A stretch of DNA of 64,000 nt from Flavobacterium flabelliforme (lineage in GTDB: Bacteria > Bacteroidota > Bacteroidia > Flavobacteriales > Flavobacteriaceae). This document shows positions 18,192 through 27,184 of the stretch, one piece after another. The DNA lies in assembly GCF_017948675.1 (NCBI RefSeq), contig NZ_JAGFBU010000003.1:335627-399626 (forward strand), in the 5' to 3' direction. Position numbers and translations under genes: made by a program. Position 1 is the first letter of the stretch. Every line of letters starts with the position of its first letter. The notes below the pieces were generated by a model, which was not told the origin of the DNA, ran no database searches, and was given only the letters and a program-made list of their open reading frames with translations.

Positions 18192-18279
18192 TTATTTTAT
18201 TTTTCTCTTAAAATAGATATTTAATTGTTTAAATTTGAGAATATAAACTAATTACTAAAACTAACCTTAAAATTTTATT

Positions 18280-18621
18280 ATGAGTGCAAGAGAAGAATTA
18301 ATTGTAAAGTATGCAGCCGATTTGAAAGACAAATGTGGCGTTACTCCAGATATGGATTTATTAACGAAAGTAACCATTGGTTGCGGACCATCGATTTATA
18401 ATGCCGATGCTGCAACGGTTGCAGGAAGTCAACAAGCAGAATTGGATACGGTGAAGAAAAATTTCCTGATTAAAAAATTAGGACTTGCGGACGGACTCAA
18501 TTTGGATGCCGGAATCGATGCCGTTATGGAAAAATATGGTCGTTCTAACAGAAACAAATATAGAGCAGTAGTATATTATTTATTAACTGTTCACTTTAAA
18601 AAAGAAAGCGTTTACAATTAA
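18280..18621 (+). CDS. DUF2853 family protein
   Basis: 113 aa, small, soluble and mainly helical, starting MSAREELIVKYAADLK and containing a GPSIYNADAATVAGSQ segment and a C-terminal KYRAVVYYLLTVHF. This matches the conserved DUF2853 proteins of Bacteroidota and Proteobacteria, whose function is not known. It is followed at once by a strong terminator and is 88 nt downstream of menD, so it may be cotranscribed or have its own promoter. Confidence 0.75.
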   Translation: MSAREELIVKYAADLKDKCGVTPDMDLLTKVTIGCGPSIYNADAATVAGSQQAELDTVKKNFLIKKLGLADGLNLDAGIDAVMEKYGRSNRNKYRAVVYYLLTVHFKKESVYN

Positions 18622-18640
18622 TTAAGACATTTCTAAATGT

Positions 18641-18677
18641 AAAAAGCGTTCGACTCTTTAGTCGAACGCTTTTTTTT
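18641..18677. terminator. Bidirectional terminator
   Basis: Perfect 10-bp arms AGCGTTCGAC (18645-18654) and GTCGAACGCT (18661-18670) with A and T runs, between the convergent DUF2853 and M28 peptidase genes. Confidence 0.9.
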
Positions 18678-18743
18678 ATCTCTAACTTTTAGTCTTAATT
18701 ATAGATCTCAAAGAAATATTTTTTCGCTTTTGATAATTGTTTT

Positions 18744-20096
18744 TTATCGAACTGGTACAGGAAAAACAGGTAAGCTAGAATGTCCCAAAGCATCAATAGT
18801 TTGAACAGCAAAGAAAAAATTATCTTTTGAATAAGGAATTTCTATTTTGGTGTCTTTTGTAAAAATTGTTTTTTCCCACTGTGATGAGGATGTTTCTCTA
18901 ATAAGAATATTATAACCGAAAACTTCTTTGCCTTCTGGAGCTTTCCAAACCAAAGTCGAAAAGTTAGTTAAGTCTTTTACCTCAATTCCTACGTTTGTTG
19001 GCGCTTTTGGCGACCATGCTAAATTGCTAAAAGTAGCCAAGTTGGAGCAAGTCACTTTTTTTAGGTATTCAAAATCCATAAATTCAGGAAGATCACCATA
19101 TTGAATATTATTTTCTTTTCTTACATCTTGGTGTTGGTGATCAAAGTTTTCGTTCATTTCACAAAAACGAATTGCCGTAAATCCATTTTGACTGAACGGA
19201 GTGTGATCGCCACCACGAAGAAAACGGTCGTTGCGATACACTAACTTAATATCTAATTGATCTACATATTGATTGGTAACCGTTTTAATATAGCGTGCTA
19301 ATTGTCTTGATGGACTGTCATTGTCGCGATTAGTTGATTTGCGCATTTTAGATTCTGCTTCTGTCTCTAAATACGGAATTGTTTCGCTAAAAACGCGAAC
19401 TTGTGTATTGTCTCTTAATAAAGTACCGCTTGACAAACTGTTTCCAATCATATCATTATTAATCATAGCAACTACATTCCATTTTCCTTCCTTTGCTGCA
19501 TCAGCTAAATGTTTGGCTCCATACAATCCTTGTTCTTCTCCAACTACTGCTACAAAGATCAATGTAAAAGGAAATTCTCTCTTGCTCATTATTCTAGCAA
19601 GTTCCATCATAGCAGCAACTCCTGAAGCGTCATCGTTAGCGCCTGGCGCATCAATTTTTGCATTCATCACATCAGATGCACGAGAATCTAGATGTCCACT
19701 GATAATTAATACGCGATCATCATTAGGATCGGTACCTTTTAAGGTAGCCATCACATTTCCTAGTTCACTGTCGGCAGCAATCCGTTTTCCATCCGCTTTA
19801 ATCGTAAAAAAGTCTATTTTCGAAGTTAATCTTCCGTTAGAGGATAAAGCATATTTATCAAACTCTGATTTAACCCAACGTTGTGCTGCTCCAATGCCGC
19901 GCGTATTACTTTTGGTATCGCTCAAGGTGTGTCGCGTTCCAAAAGAAACGAGCTTTCGAACCGTTGCTTCCATATTTTCCGATTTTACTTCGGCAACCAT
20001 TTTTTTTATTTCAGGATCATCAACTGTTGTCTGAGCGTAATTGGTGTGAGATACAATTGTAAGTAGTAATAAGCAGTAAATTGAGGTTAATTTCAT
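18744..20096 (-). CDS. Secreted M28 family metallopeptidase with C-terminal Fn3-like domain
   Basis: 450 aa from the start at 20096, chosen because it begins the signal peptide (MKLTSIYCLLLLT..., ending N-Y-A-Q); an in-frame Met 8 codons upstream is less likely. The zinc-peptidase core is clear: SGHLDSR (first His/Asp), GANDDASG (bridging Asp), GEEQGLYGA (Glu pair), NNDMIGN and a late GGDHTPF (His). The last ~85 residues read as a fibronectin type III-like beta domain. Family members are aminopeptidases or carboxypeptidases; the specificity is not readable. Likely periplasmic or secreted. Confidence 0.9.
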   Translation of the reverse strand: MKLTSIYCLLLLTIVSHTNYAQTTVDDPEIKKMVAEVKSENMEATVRKLVSFGTRHTLSDTKSNTRGIGAAQRWVKSEFDKYALSSNGRLTSKIDFFTIKADGKRIAADSELGNVMATLKGTDPNDDRVLIISGHLDSRASDVMNAKIDAPGANDDASGVAAMMELARIMSKREFPFTLIFVAVVGEEQGLYGAKHLADAAKEGKWNVVAMINNDMIGNSLSSGTLLRDNTQVRVFSETIPYLETEAESKMRKSTNRDNDSPSRQLARYIKTVTNQYVDQLDIKLVYRNDRFLRGGDHTPFSQNGFTAIRFCEMNENFDHQHQDVRKENNIQYGDLPEFMDFEYLKKVTCSNLATFSNLAWSPKAPTNVGIEVKDLTNFSTLVWKAPEGKEVFGYNILIRETSSSQWEKTIFTKDTKIEIPYSKDNFFFAVQTIDALGHSSLPVFPVPVR

Positions 20097-20243
20097 AAGT
20101 GGTATTTTTAGTTTTCTCAAAGTTAATAAAAAAGTAAAATAATAGGGAACCGAAATTAGTTTTTAGTATTTGTTGAACGCTAATCATTCTTAGGAAAAAT
20201 TCTAAAGAAGTTGGATGAATTAAAATAGGACTTTATATTACAA

Positions 20244-20279
20244 TAAAATATCCCACCTTTTCAGAATGGGATATTGTAA
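20244..20279 (-). terminator. Probable terminator of the cupin operon
   Basis: 9-bp arms AATATCCCA (20247-20255) and TGGGATATT (20267-20275) with a T-rich tail on the minus strand, 40 nt after the cupin stop. Confidence 0.55.
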
Positions 20280-20318
20280 ATATAAAGTGTAAAAAATGTT
20301 ATTTAGCTTTATATGCAC

Positions 20319-20657
20319 TTATTCAAGTACTTTTTTTACTCTTTCAACGGTATCTAACTTTGACAAAGTCAATCGTACGATGCTATCTTCCTCAGCATGT
20401 AAATCATGAGGGACATTGGCCTCTAACGATATTAAATCTCCTGCTTGTAAAATCATTTTTTCATCGTTAACACCAAAAGTAATTGTCCCTTGATGAATTT
20501 CTACTGTAATAGGAAAGCCTGCTTTATGCTCTTTCATGGCTTGTCCTTTTTTAAATAAAATTCTAATTTCCTTTGCTGTATCTGTTTCCATCATTACTTT
20601 GATAGCAACTTTGTCTTCATTGTATTGAAGATCTTTTCTTAAAGAGGCAGTTTTCAT
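20319..20657 (-). CDS. Cupin domain protein
   Basis: 112 aa. A single small cupin barrel: FPITVEIHQGTITFGVNDEKMILQAGDLISLEANVPHDLHAEEDSIVRLTL carries the G-x(n)-G-D-x-x-x and late P-H-D-L-H motifs. The canonical two-His start of cupin motif 1 is weak (KEHKAGF), so metal binding may be altered. It overlaps the upstream lipoprotein gene by 1 nt (TAATG), suggesting cotranscription and coupling. Function unknown; such small cupins often act as stress or metabolite-binding proteins. Confidence 0.75.
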   Translation of the reverse strand: MKTASLRKDLQYNEDKVAIKVMMETDTAKEIRILFKKGQAMKEHKAGFPITVEIHQGTITFGVNDEKMILQAGDLISLEANVPHDLHAEEDSIVRLTLSKLDTVERVKKVLE

Positions 20658-21127
20658 TATTTGAAATACGTTTTATAAATTAATAAGTGTTTGTTTATTT
20701 GATCAAAACTTTCTTGACATTCTTTCAAATCAGAAGAAGGCAAGGTTTTTAATAAATCTTTAATTGGAATTAAAAAATTATGCAACTGATCATGTGCTGC
20801 ACCAGTCATTGTGCATTTTTGAAAAATCATTTTAAAATCTAATTCTAAATTTTCCGTAAGTTTTTTGTATGCTTCAACATTATCCTTTTCAGTAAATGAA
20901 TTCATGGTTTGTTGCATTTTTTCTACTCCTAAAGTTGTTTCTGGATTCGCAATCCAACGTTCGCCATTGTCCAATACAAGGGAATGATTTTCGGAATGAT
21001 GTTGTTCTTCTATTTCTTTATTTTCGGTGGTTGGGCTCGCGGACTGAATTTCCTTATTCTGTCTTTTACAAGAATAAGCAGTGGAAAGCGCTACAATTAG
21101 AATTATAGAAAGTGTAATCTTTTTCAT
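20657..21127 (-). CDS. Small lipoprotein, helical, possibly metal-related
   Basis: 156 aa. The lipobox is visible at S-T-A-Y-S-C (Cys20), then a charged His/Glu-rich linker, then a helical domain of ~100 residues with scattered conserved-looking His and Cys (KCTMTGAAHDQLH near the middle). This resembles small Bacteroidota lipoproteins found next to heavy-metal and redox genes. I do not recognise a named family with certainty. It is the first gene of a two-gene unit with the cupin protein. Confidence 0.6.
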   Translation of the reverse strand: MKKITLSIILIVALSTAYSCKRQNKEIQSASPTTENKEIEEQHHSENHSLVLDNGERWIANPETTLGVEKMQQTMNSFTEKDNVEAYKKLTENLELDFKMIFQKCTMTGAAHDQLHNFLIPIKDLLKTLPSSDLKECQESFDQINKHLLIYKTYFK

Positions 21128-21255
21128 GATCGTATTATTTTTGATTTTTAATTGTAAAATAGGACTGATTTACTAGTAAATACTAGCGATTTAATTAATC
21201 TTAAAAATAGGAGTTTATAAGTTTAAATCAAAATTATTTCTTAATTAAATCTTTG

Positions 21256-21263
21256 TACCTTTG
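21256..21263 (+). promoter_or_regulatory. Probable -7 promoter box of the S1-domain gene
   Basis: TACCTTTG matches TAnnTTTG and sits 39 nt before the start at 21303. Motif match only. Confidence 0.4.
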
Positions 21264-21302
21264 TGCCTTATATAGTGGATAAAGACTAAGAATTTTAAGA
21301 AA

Positions 21303-22157
21303 ATGATTGAAATAGGAAAATACAATACGCTTACCATTTTACGAGATACCAAAGTAGGTTTGTTTCTTGGAACACCCGATACGGATCCAGAAGGAATACA
21401 CGATATACTTTTGCCAAACAAATATGTTCCAAATGAATTTGAAATAGGAGAGGAGCTGATTGTTTTTGTGTATTTAGACCATGAAGAGCGTCCCGTTGCT
21501 ACAACATTAGAACCTTATATTTTACTGAATGAATTTGCCCTTTTGAGAGTGAATTATGTCAATCAAATTGGTGCTTTTATGGATTGGGGAATGGAAAAAG
21601 ATATTTTAGTTCCTTATAAAGAGCAAGCGCGTCCTATGGAAAAAGGAAAACGTTATTTGGTTTACCTTTATATGGATGAAAAAACAAATCGTTTAGTAGC
21701 TTCTAGTAAAACCAATCAATTTCTAAAAAATGAAAATCTTACCGTTGAAAAAGGCGAAGAAGTAGATTTGATTGTCTCGCACATTACAGAAATTGGAATT
21801 AATGTAATTATCAACGAAAAGTACAAAGGACTTTTATACAAAGATGAAGTGTATGATGATGCCATTCGTACTGGTGATCGCATGCGAGGATATATAAAGA
21901 CGATTCGTCCAGATAATAAAATAGATGTAGCACTACAAGTTCAAGGATATGAAAGTATAGAGCCTAATGCCGAAAAAATTCTAGACGAACTCAGAGCCAG
22001 TAGAGGTTTTCTGCGATTAACAGATAACTCTCATCCAGAAGATATCAAAACAGTTTTGAAGATGAGTAAAAAAACCTTTAAAAAAGCGATTGGTGCACTC
22101 TACAGAGAAAAATTAATCGAAATCAAGGAAGATGGGATTTACTTGGTAAAAGAATAA
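21303..22157 (+). CDS. S1 RNA-binding domain protein, CvfB-like
   Basis: 284 aa. Tandem S1-type OB folds: residues ~1-65, ~70-130 (LLRVNYVNQIGAFMDWGMEKDILVPYKEQ) and ~145-210 (VDLIVSHITEIGINVIINEKYKGLLYKDEV). A C-terminal winged helix follows at residues ~225-284 (DNSHPEDIKTVLKMSKKTFKKAIGALYREKL). This is the architecture of CvfB/YitL, an RNA-binding protein linked to virulence and expression control in Staphylococcus. RNA binding is likely; targets are unknown. Confidence 0.85.
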   Translation: MIEIGKYNTLTILRDTKVGLFLGTPDTDPEGIHDILLPNKYVPNEFEIGEELIVFVYLDHEERPVATTLEPYILLNEFALLRVNYVNQIGAFMDWGMEKDILVPYKEQARPMEKGKRYLVYLYMDEKTNRLVASSKTNQFLKNENLTVEKGEEVDLIVSHITEIGINVIINEKYKGLLYKDEVYDDAIRTGDRMRGYIKTIRPDNKIDVALQVQGYESIEPNAEKILDELRASRGFLRLTDNSHPEDIKTVLKMSKKTFKKAIGALYREKLIEIKEDGIYLVKE

Positions 22158-22160
22158 TAA

Positions 22161-22200
22161 AAAAGAAAGACTAATCAAAAACGATTAGTCTTTCTCTTTT
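22161..22200 (+). terminator. Terminator of the S1-domain gene
   Basis: Perfect 12-bp arms GAAAGACTAATC (22165-22176) and GATTAGTCTTTC (22183-22194) followed by a T-rich tail. Confidence 0.85.
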
Positions 22201-22331
22201 TAATGCCTTTTTAGAATTTTAAATTCGTAGTAGCAGTAAAATAATAGAAGTTTAAAGTAGCTTTATCCGCCTGCAAAATAATAGTACTATTTTTTACTAT
22301 TTAAAATGTAATAACTTAAGCGTAAATTACT

Positions 22332-22643
22332 TTAAAGATTTTTTTTGTCTTTATTGAAACAATCGTTTGCTTGATACTGGTTATCTAAGTTCACAGTTAG
22401 CCATTGGTTGTTTTTATATATTGAAAGAATATTTTCTAAATTATTTTTATTAATGCCTCACTCATGCAAGCGCAAGAAAATAAATCTTTTTTTTAACCGT
22501 AGGTGTTACTTTTTAGAATTTCCTAAAATAGCAAATGATGGTATCAAATACTCATTTCTCCCTGTTTTTGAAATACTATAATTTTTTATAAACATAGAAA
22601 AAGGAGCCACAACATTTTTTAGTGTTTGCAATACATTCTTTTT
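22332..22643 (-). pseudogene. Decayed protein-coding remnant, possibly a polysaccharide deacetylase-like C-terminus
   Basis: One minus-strand frame of about 104 codons reads as plausible protein across two internal stops: TAA at 22506-22508 and TGA at 22458-22460. Segments include FIKNYSISKTGRNEYLIP, then LRLHE-stop-GINKNNLENILSIYK, then QWLTVNLDNQYQAND. The last part recalls the end of NodB-type polysaccharide deacetylases (helix L-D-x-I-x-x-Y-K, then W-x-x-V-x-L-D). No start codon or upstream part is visible, so it looks like a 3' relic. The family suggestion is a guess; the shared frame and protein-like composition are what can be seen. Confidence 0.4.
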
Positions 22644-22887
22644 TTAAGTTAATAAATCAGTGTAGAATCAATAATTAAATCGATAAATAATTGGTATTTA
22701 TTAGATTAGCTTGTTATAAATTTAAAAATAATTTCAATTAGTAAGTGTTAAAAATTACTTTATCAGTTGATTTTTAACATTTTAGCCTCTTTAATCAGAT
22801 AAGGATTACTACAAGCTTCTTTTAATAGAATAGATATACTGCGAAAAATGATTTATTTTTACGCTAAAATAATTTAAATCAATAATT
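22644..22887. other. AT-rich intergenic DNA upstream of menB
   Basis: No gene or strong structure seen. It presumably contains the menB promoter. Confidence 0.4.
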
Positions 22888-23718
22888 ATGGATTGGATTA
22901 CTGCCAAAGAATACGAAGATATCACTTATAAAAAATGCAATGGTGTTGCCAGAATCGCCTTTAATAGACCGGATGTGCGCAATGCTTTTCGCCCAAAAAC
23001 GACTGCAGAGTTATACAATGCTTTTTATGATGCACAAGAAGACACTTCAATAGGAGTAGTTTTATTGTCTGCTGAAGGACCGTCATCAAAGGACGGAATT
23101 TACTCTTTCTGTAGTGGTGGCGATCAAAACGCACGTGGACACCAAGGATATGTAGGAGAGGATGGGCAACATCGTTTGAATATTTTAGAAGTGCAACGTC
23201 TCATTCGTTTTATGCCAAAAGTGGTTATTGCTGTGGTTCCTGGTTGGGCTGTTGGTGGCGGTCATAGTTTACATGTAGTTTGCGATCTTACTTTAGCCAG
23301 TAAAGAGCATGCTATTTTTAAACAAACGGATGCCGATGTAACTAGTTTTGATGGAGGTTACGGATCTGCCTATTTAGCCAAAATGGTCGGACAGAAAAAA
23401 GCACGTGAGATTTTCTTTTTAGGACGTAACTATTCTGCTCAAGAGGCTATGGATATGGGAATGGTAAATGCGGTTATTCCGCACGATGAATTAGAAGATA
23501 CGGCGTATGAATGGGCTCAGGAAATTTTACATAAATCACCAATGGCTATTAAGATGTTGAAATTTGCAATGAATCTTACGGATGACGGAATGGTTGGTCA
23601 ACAAGTTTTTGCTGGCGAAGCTACGCGACTCGCTTACATGACTGAAGAAGCCAAAGAAGGTAGAAATGCCTTTTTAGAGAAAAGAAAACCAAATTTCGAA
23701 AAAAAATGGCTTCCTTAA
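22888..23718 (+). CDS. menB: 1,4-dihydroxy-2-naphthoyl-CoA synthase
   Basis: 276 aa, full length. A crotonase-fold enzyme closing the naphthoquinone ring in menaquinone synthesis. Visible marks: FNRPDVRNAFRPKT at the N-terminus, the oxyanion-hole region FCSGGDQNARG, GWAVGGGHSLHVVCDLTLAS, the DVTSFDGGYGSAYLAKMVGQKKAREI segment characteristic of MenB, and the C-terminal MTEEAKEGRNAFLEKRKPNF. It acts downstream of MenD, MenC and MenE. Confidence 0.96.
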   Translation: MDWITAKEYEDITYKKCNGVARIAFNRPDVRNAFRPKTTAELYNAFYDAQEDTSIGVVLLSAEGPSSKDGIYSFCSGGDQNARGHQGYVGEDGQHRLNILEVQRLIRFMPKVVIAVVPGWAVGGGHSLHVVCDLTLASKEHAIFKQTDADVTSFDGGYGSAYLAKMVGQKKAREIFFLGRNYSAQEAMDMGMVNAVIPHDELEDTAYEWAQEILHKSPMAIKMLKFAMNLTDDGMVGQQVFAGEATRLAYMTEEAKEGRNAFLEKRKPNFEKKWLP

Positions 23719-23908
23719 TATAATCATCAAATTTTAAATTTCTTAAGAGTATTCCACTTTGATTGTATTGTGAAAGCAAAAGTATTGGTGTAAAAAAATG
23801 CTAAATTAAGATTCAATAATTGTACTCTGAAATGCGAAATCAAATTTAAGCCTTTGATTATTTGCATTATTGAAAGAATAGCTTCTTGTTAAAAACAAAT
23901 AAAATTAA

Positions 23909-24430
23909 ATGGAAAATTTTACAAACAAAACAATTGATATTAAACAACTTCCTAAATTTGAGGAAGTTGTTTTTACAGCTTTGCATACCAAATATTTTAG
24001 AGTGGTTTTGATTAATTTAGGGATAGTGATTGGTTTATTTATATTGGCTCCAATGGTTCTTTCAGTTATTAATCCAGAACTATTCTCTGGAAGAGTTTGG
24101 TTAATTTTAGGAATGGTAATTCCAATACTTTTGATTTTTATTGTATCCTTTTCCATTATTGGATTTCGAAAAAAAGGATTTGCCTTTAGAGAGCATGATG
24201 TATTGTATAGATATGGTGTGATAGCAACAAATACAATTGTAATTCCTTATAATAGAGTACAACATGTTGCCTTACATGAAGGGTTTATGTCACGATTTTT
24301 TGGTTTAGCCAAAATTGAAATCTTTACAGCAGGAGGAAGTTCTAGTGATATTGCAATTCCCGGAATAGCCAAAGAGGAAGCAGAAAACATAAAACAGCTG
24401 TTAATGGGTAAAATACAAAAACAACTGTAA
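23909..24430 (+). CDS. PH domain membrane protein (YdbS-like)
   Basis: 173 aa. Two adjacent membrane helices (residues ~30-55 and ~65-90) are followed by one bacterial PH (DUF304/bPH2) domain with the signature YRYGVIATNTIVIPYNRVQHVALHEG and FGLAKIEIFTAGGSSSDIAIPGI. It overlaps the next gene by 1 nt (TAATG). Paired YdbS/YdbT proteins are widespread membrane proteins of poorly known function, possibly in envelope homeostasis. Confidence 0.85.
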   Translation: MENFTNKTIDIKQLPKFEEVVFTALHTKYFRVVLINLGIVIGLFILAPMVLSVINPELFSGRVWLILGMVIPILLIFIVSFSIIGFRKKGFAFREHDVLYRYGVIATNTIVIPYNRVQHVALHEGFMSRFFGLAKIEIFTAGGSSSDIAIPGIAKEEAENIKQLLMGKIQKQL

Positions 24431-25932
24431 TGGAAGACGACTTTAATCAACCGCAACGACAATCTCCAATTGGCGTTTTGGTTATGTTTGTTGATACCCT
24501 GCAATTATGGGCTCGAGGTTTATGGCCTGTTTTACTTGTTTATATTGTAAAATTTAAGGATCTAAATACGATTTACCTTGGTCTTGGAATCGTTTCTTTT
24601 TTAATAATAATTGCTTTTGTTGCTTATTTAAAATACTTGAATTTTAAATTTTATTTAGATGATAAAAATGAGGAGTTTGTCATAAATGAAGGGATTATAA
24701 ATAAAAAGAGTACCATTATTCAATTGGATAGAATTCAACAAGTCGATATTAATCAGTCCTTAATTCAACGAATTATAGGCGTTTATGAACTTAATGTTGA
24801 CACTGCAGGAAGTGCTAAAAAAGAAGGTAGAATTCGCGCTATTTCACATACACTTGCGCTTAATTTAAAAGCAAGATTGCTAGAAGGGAATGCTGTAAAT
24901 GAAAAAGAAATAAGTGAAGAAGCAACAGTTCATAACTCAATTAATCAAAATCAACCTTTTGTAAAGATTAGCTTTCTAAGTTTGTTAAAGGTTGGAATTA
25001 CAACCAATTATGTAAAAACGTTAGGTTTAGTTTTAGCCTTTATAATGACAATTTTTGATAATGTAAAAAGAATAATTCCAGAATATGAAGTTGATGACGA
25101 ACAATTAGAAAACTTTGTTGACAGCCAATCGACTATTCAATATGTTGGATTTGTTTTTTTAATACTGATATTTTTGATATTGATTATCAACTTAATTCGC
25201 GTTGTTTTTAAATATTTTGACTATAAAGTAACCAGGCATAAGGATTCTTTGCTATTATCATTTGGATTACTAAGCACTAAAAGCACGATAGTCAAGCCAG
25301 AAAAAGTACAAATTGTTACGGTAACTCGAAATTATTTCCAGAAAAAATTTGATATTTTAGAGATAAAAATAAAGCAAGCAACGAGCAGTGATACTGATAT
25401 TAAAAAAGCAATTATTGAAATTCCTGGTTGTAACGAAAAAGAGAAAATAGCTATTTTTAAGCTTTTATTTCATATCATGCCTGAAAAAGGAATAGTATTA
25501 AAACCAAACTATCGCAAATTGGTTTTTTCAATTTTCTTGTTTATTATACTTCCGGTTGGGCTTTTTTTTATTTTTGCTTTCTATTTAGATCCAACCTTGC
25601 TAACTTATAGTTATGTATTGCCGTTTTATATTGTGTTTATTGGACTCGTTTTGTGTTTTGGATTTTTAAATAATAGACTTTATATTAATGACAACTTTAT
25701 TATAAAACAAAGTGGTGCTTGGGATATTGATAACGCAATTATTGAAACTTCAAAAATTCAAGGGGTAACCACTTCGCAATTATTTTGGCATAAAAGAGTA
25801 GACATTGGTTGTATAATTATTCATACAGCAGGAGGGGATTTAGCCTTTCAATTAGGTAATTTTACAGTGATAAAACAATATGTCAATCAATGGCTGTACG
25901 AAATTGAAACTTCGGATAGTAATTGGATGTAA
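24430..25932 (+). CDS. PH domain membrane protein (YdbT-like)
   Basis: 500 aa with three bacterial PH (DUF304) domains alternating with pairs of membrane helices. PH signatures: FVINEGIINKKSTIIQLDRIQQVDI (residues ~77-101), LLLSFGLLSTKSTIVKPEKVQIVTV (~275-300) and FIIKQSGAWDIDNAIIETSKIQGV (~424-447). This is the normal YdbT arrangement. It is cotranscribed with the YdbS-like partner upstream. Function of the family is not established. Confidence 0.85.
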   Translation: MEDDFNQPQRQSPIGVLVMFVDTLQLWARGLWPVLLVYIVKFKDLNTIYLGLGIVSFLIIIAFVAYLKYLNFKFYLDDKNEEFVINEGIINKKSTIIQLDRIQQVDINQSLIQRIIGVYELNVDTAGSAKKEGRIRAISHTLALNLKARLLEGNAVNEKEISEEATVHNSINQNQPFVKISFLSLLKVGITTNYVKTLGLVLAFIMTIFDNVKRIIPEYEVDDEQLENFVDSQSTIQYVGFVFLILIFLILIINLIRVVFKYFDYKVTRHKDSLLLSFGLLSTKSTIVKPEKVQIVTVTRNYFQKKFDILEIKIKQATSSDTDIKKAIIEIPGCNEKEKIAIFKLLFHIMPEKGIVLKPNYRKLVFSIFLFIILPVGLFFIFAFYLDPTLLTYSYVLPFYIVFIGLVLCFGFLNNRLYINDNFIIKQSGAWDIDNAIIETSKIQGVTTSQLFWHKRVDIGCIIIHTAGGDLAFQLGNFTVIKQYVNQWLYEIETSDSNWM

Positions 25933-26043
25933 TTAGGATATTAGGGTTTTTATTTCTAAAAAAACACACCTTATCACCGATGGCTTAAAAGCCAAAATTT
26001 TTAAAAAATAGCATACCTTCGTGGTAAAAATAAATTGAATAAA

Positions 26044-27003
26044 ATGAAACATTGGATTGAAGCAGCGCGTTTGAGAACATTACCATTATCGGTATCTGGA
26101 ATAATTGTAGGTAGCATGTATGCCTTGCGTCCTACAGATAATATAGAAACGCCTACAGATGTTTTTAGCTGGACTATTTTTGGTTTAGCAATATTAACGA
26201 CTTTAGGACTGCAAGTGTTATCAAATTTCGCTAACGATTACGGAGATGGTATAAAAGGAACAGATAATGCCGATCGAGTAGGACCACTACGCGCCATTCA
26301 AAGTGGTGCGATTTCGCCTCAAGCCATGAAAAAAGGAATTATAGTAACTTCATTCCTTACTTTAGTATCAGCAATAACCTTGATTTATTTTGCATTTAGC
26401 GATACTAATATTTGGTATTCTTTATTCTTCTTGGTATTAGGAATAGCAGCAATTGCTTCGGCTATACGCTACACTGTTGGTAATACGGCGTATGGATATC
26501 GTGGCTTTGGCGATATTTTTGTATTTGTGTTTTTTGGGTTAGTGAGTACAATTGGAGTAAACTTTTTATATTCTGAACAATTGGATTTTGATTTGTTTTT
26601 GCCAGCAGCGGCTATAGGTTTGTTAAGTACAGGAGTATTGAATCTAAATAATATGCGTGATGAGGCCTCCGATAGAAAATCGAATAAAAATACAATTGTT
26701 GTTCAAATAGGCGGAGAAAAAGCAAAGAAATATCACTTTTTTTTAATCATTACAGCAATGATTTTAGTTGTACTTTTTGCAATTTTAAGTGACTATCGTT
26801 GGGATCAATATTTGTTTTTATTGGCATATATACCTTTAGTAAAGCATTTAAATACGGTGTATAAAAATAAAGATGCCAGAGCATTAGATCCAGAATTAAA
26901 AAAATTAGCACTTAGTACATTTGTACTTTCTATTTTATTAGCGTTGTGTATGGTTTCTCTAATTCCAGATTTGATAGTGAATTTATTTTTAGGAGGAAGA
27001 TAA
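26044..27003 (+). CDS. menA: 1,4-dihydroxy-2-naphthoate polyprenyltransferase
   Basis: 319 aa. The ATG at 26044 is preferred over the in-frame TTG three codons upstream. A UbiA-superfamily membrane prenyltransferase with ~8-9 helices that joins the polyprenyl chain to dihydroxynaphthoate, giving demethylmenaquinone. Visible marks: WIEAARLRTLPLSVSGIIVG, the first Asp-rich motif NFANDYGDGIKGTDNADRVGPLRAI, GYRGFGDIFVFVFFG, and the second Asp-rich motif NLNNMRDEASDRKSNKNT. A weak TAnnTTTG-like box (TACCTTCG, 26014-26021) lies upstream. Confidence 0.94.
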   Translation: MKHWIEAARLRTLPLSVSGIIVGSMYALRPTDNIETPTDVFSWTIFGLAILTTLGLQVLSNFANDYGDGIKGTDNADRVGPLRAIQSGAISPQAMKKGIIVTSFLTLVSAITLIYFAFSDTNIWYSLFFLVLGIAAIASAIRYTVGNTAYGYRGFGDIFVFVFFGLVSTIGVNFLYSEQLDFDLFLPAAAIGLLSTGVLNLNNMRDEASDRKSNKNTIVVQIGGEKAKKYHFFLIITAMILVVLFAILSDYRWDQYLFLLAYIPLVKHLNTVYKNKDARALDPELKKLALSTFVLSILLALCMVSLIPDLIVNLFLGGR

Positions 27004-27184
27004 ATTCAAGTTTATAATATCAAACTTCCTTTTGAATATTAATATAAATTGAGTTTTAACAGCATTTGCAAAATATAATTCAAATATCTAAATTCAAAAA
27101 AATCACAATTAATAAATTTTAATCATACTGTTTTCTATTAGCTTTTTCTAAGAGAGCTATAGATATAATTTAAAACATAATCAT

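Noticed and set aside
19321-20034. 237-codon plus-strand frame
   Set aside because: Antisense to the M28 peptidase gene, whose zinc motifs are intact. The frame lacks a signal peptide or any known motif.
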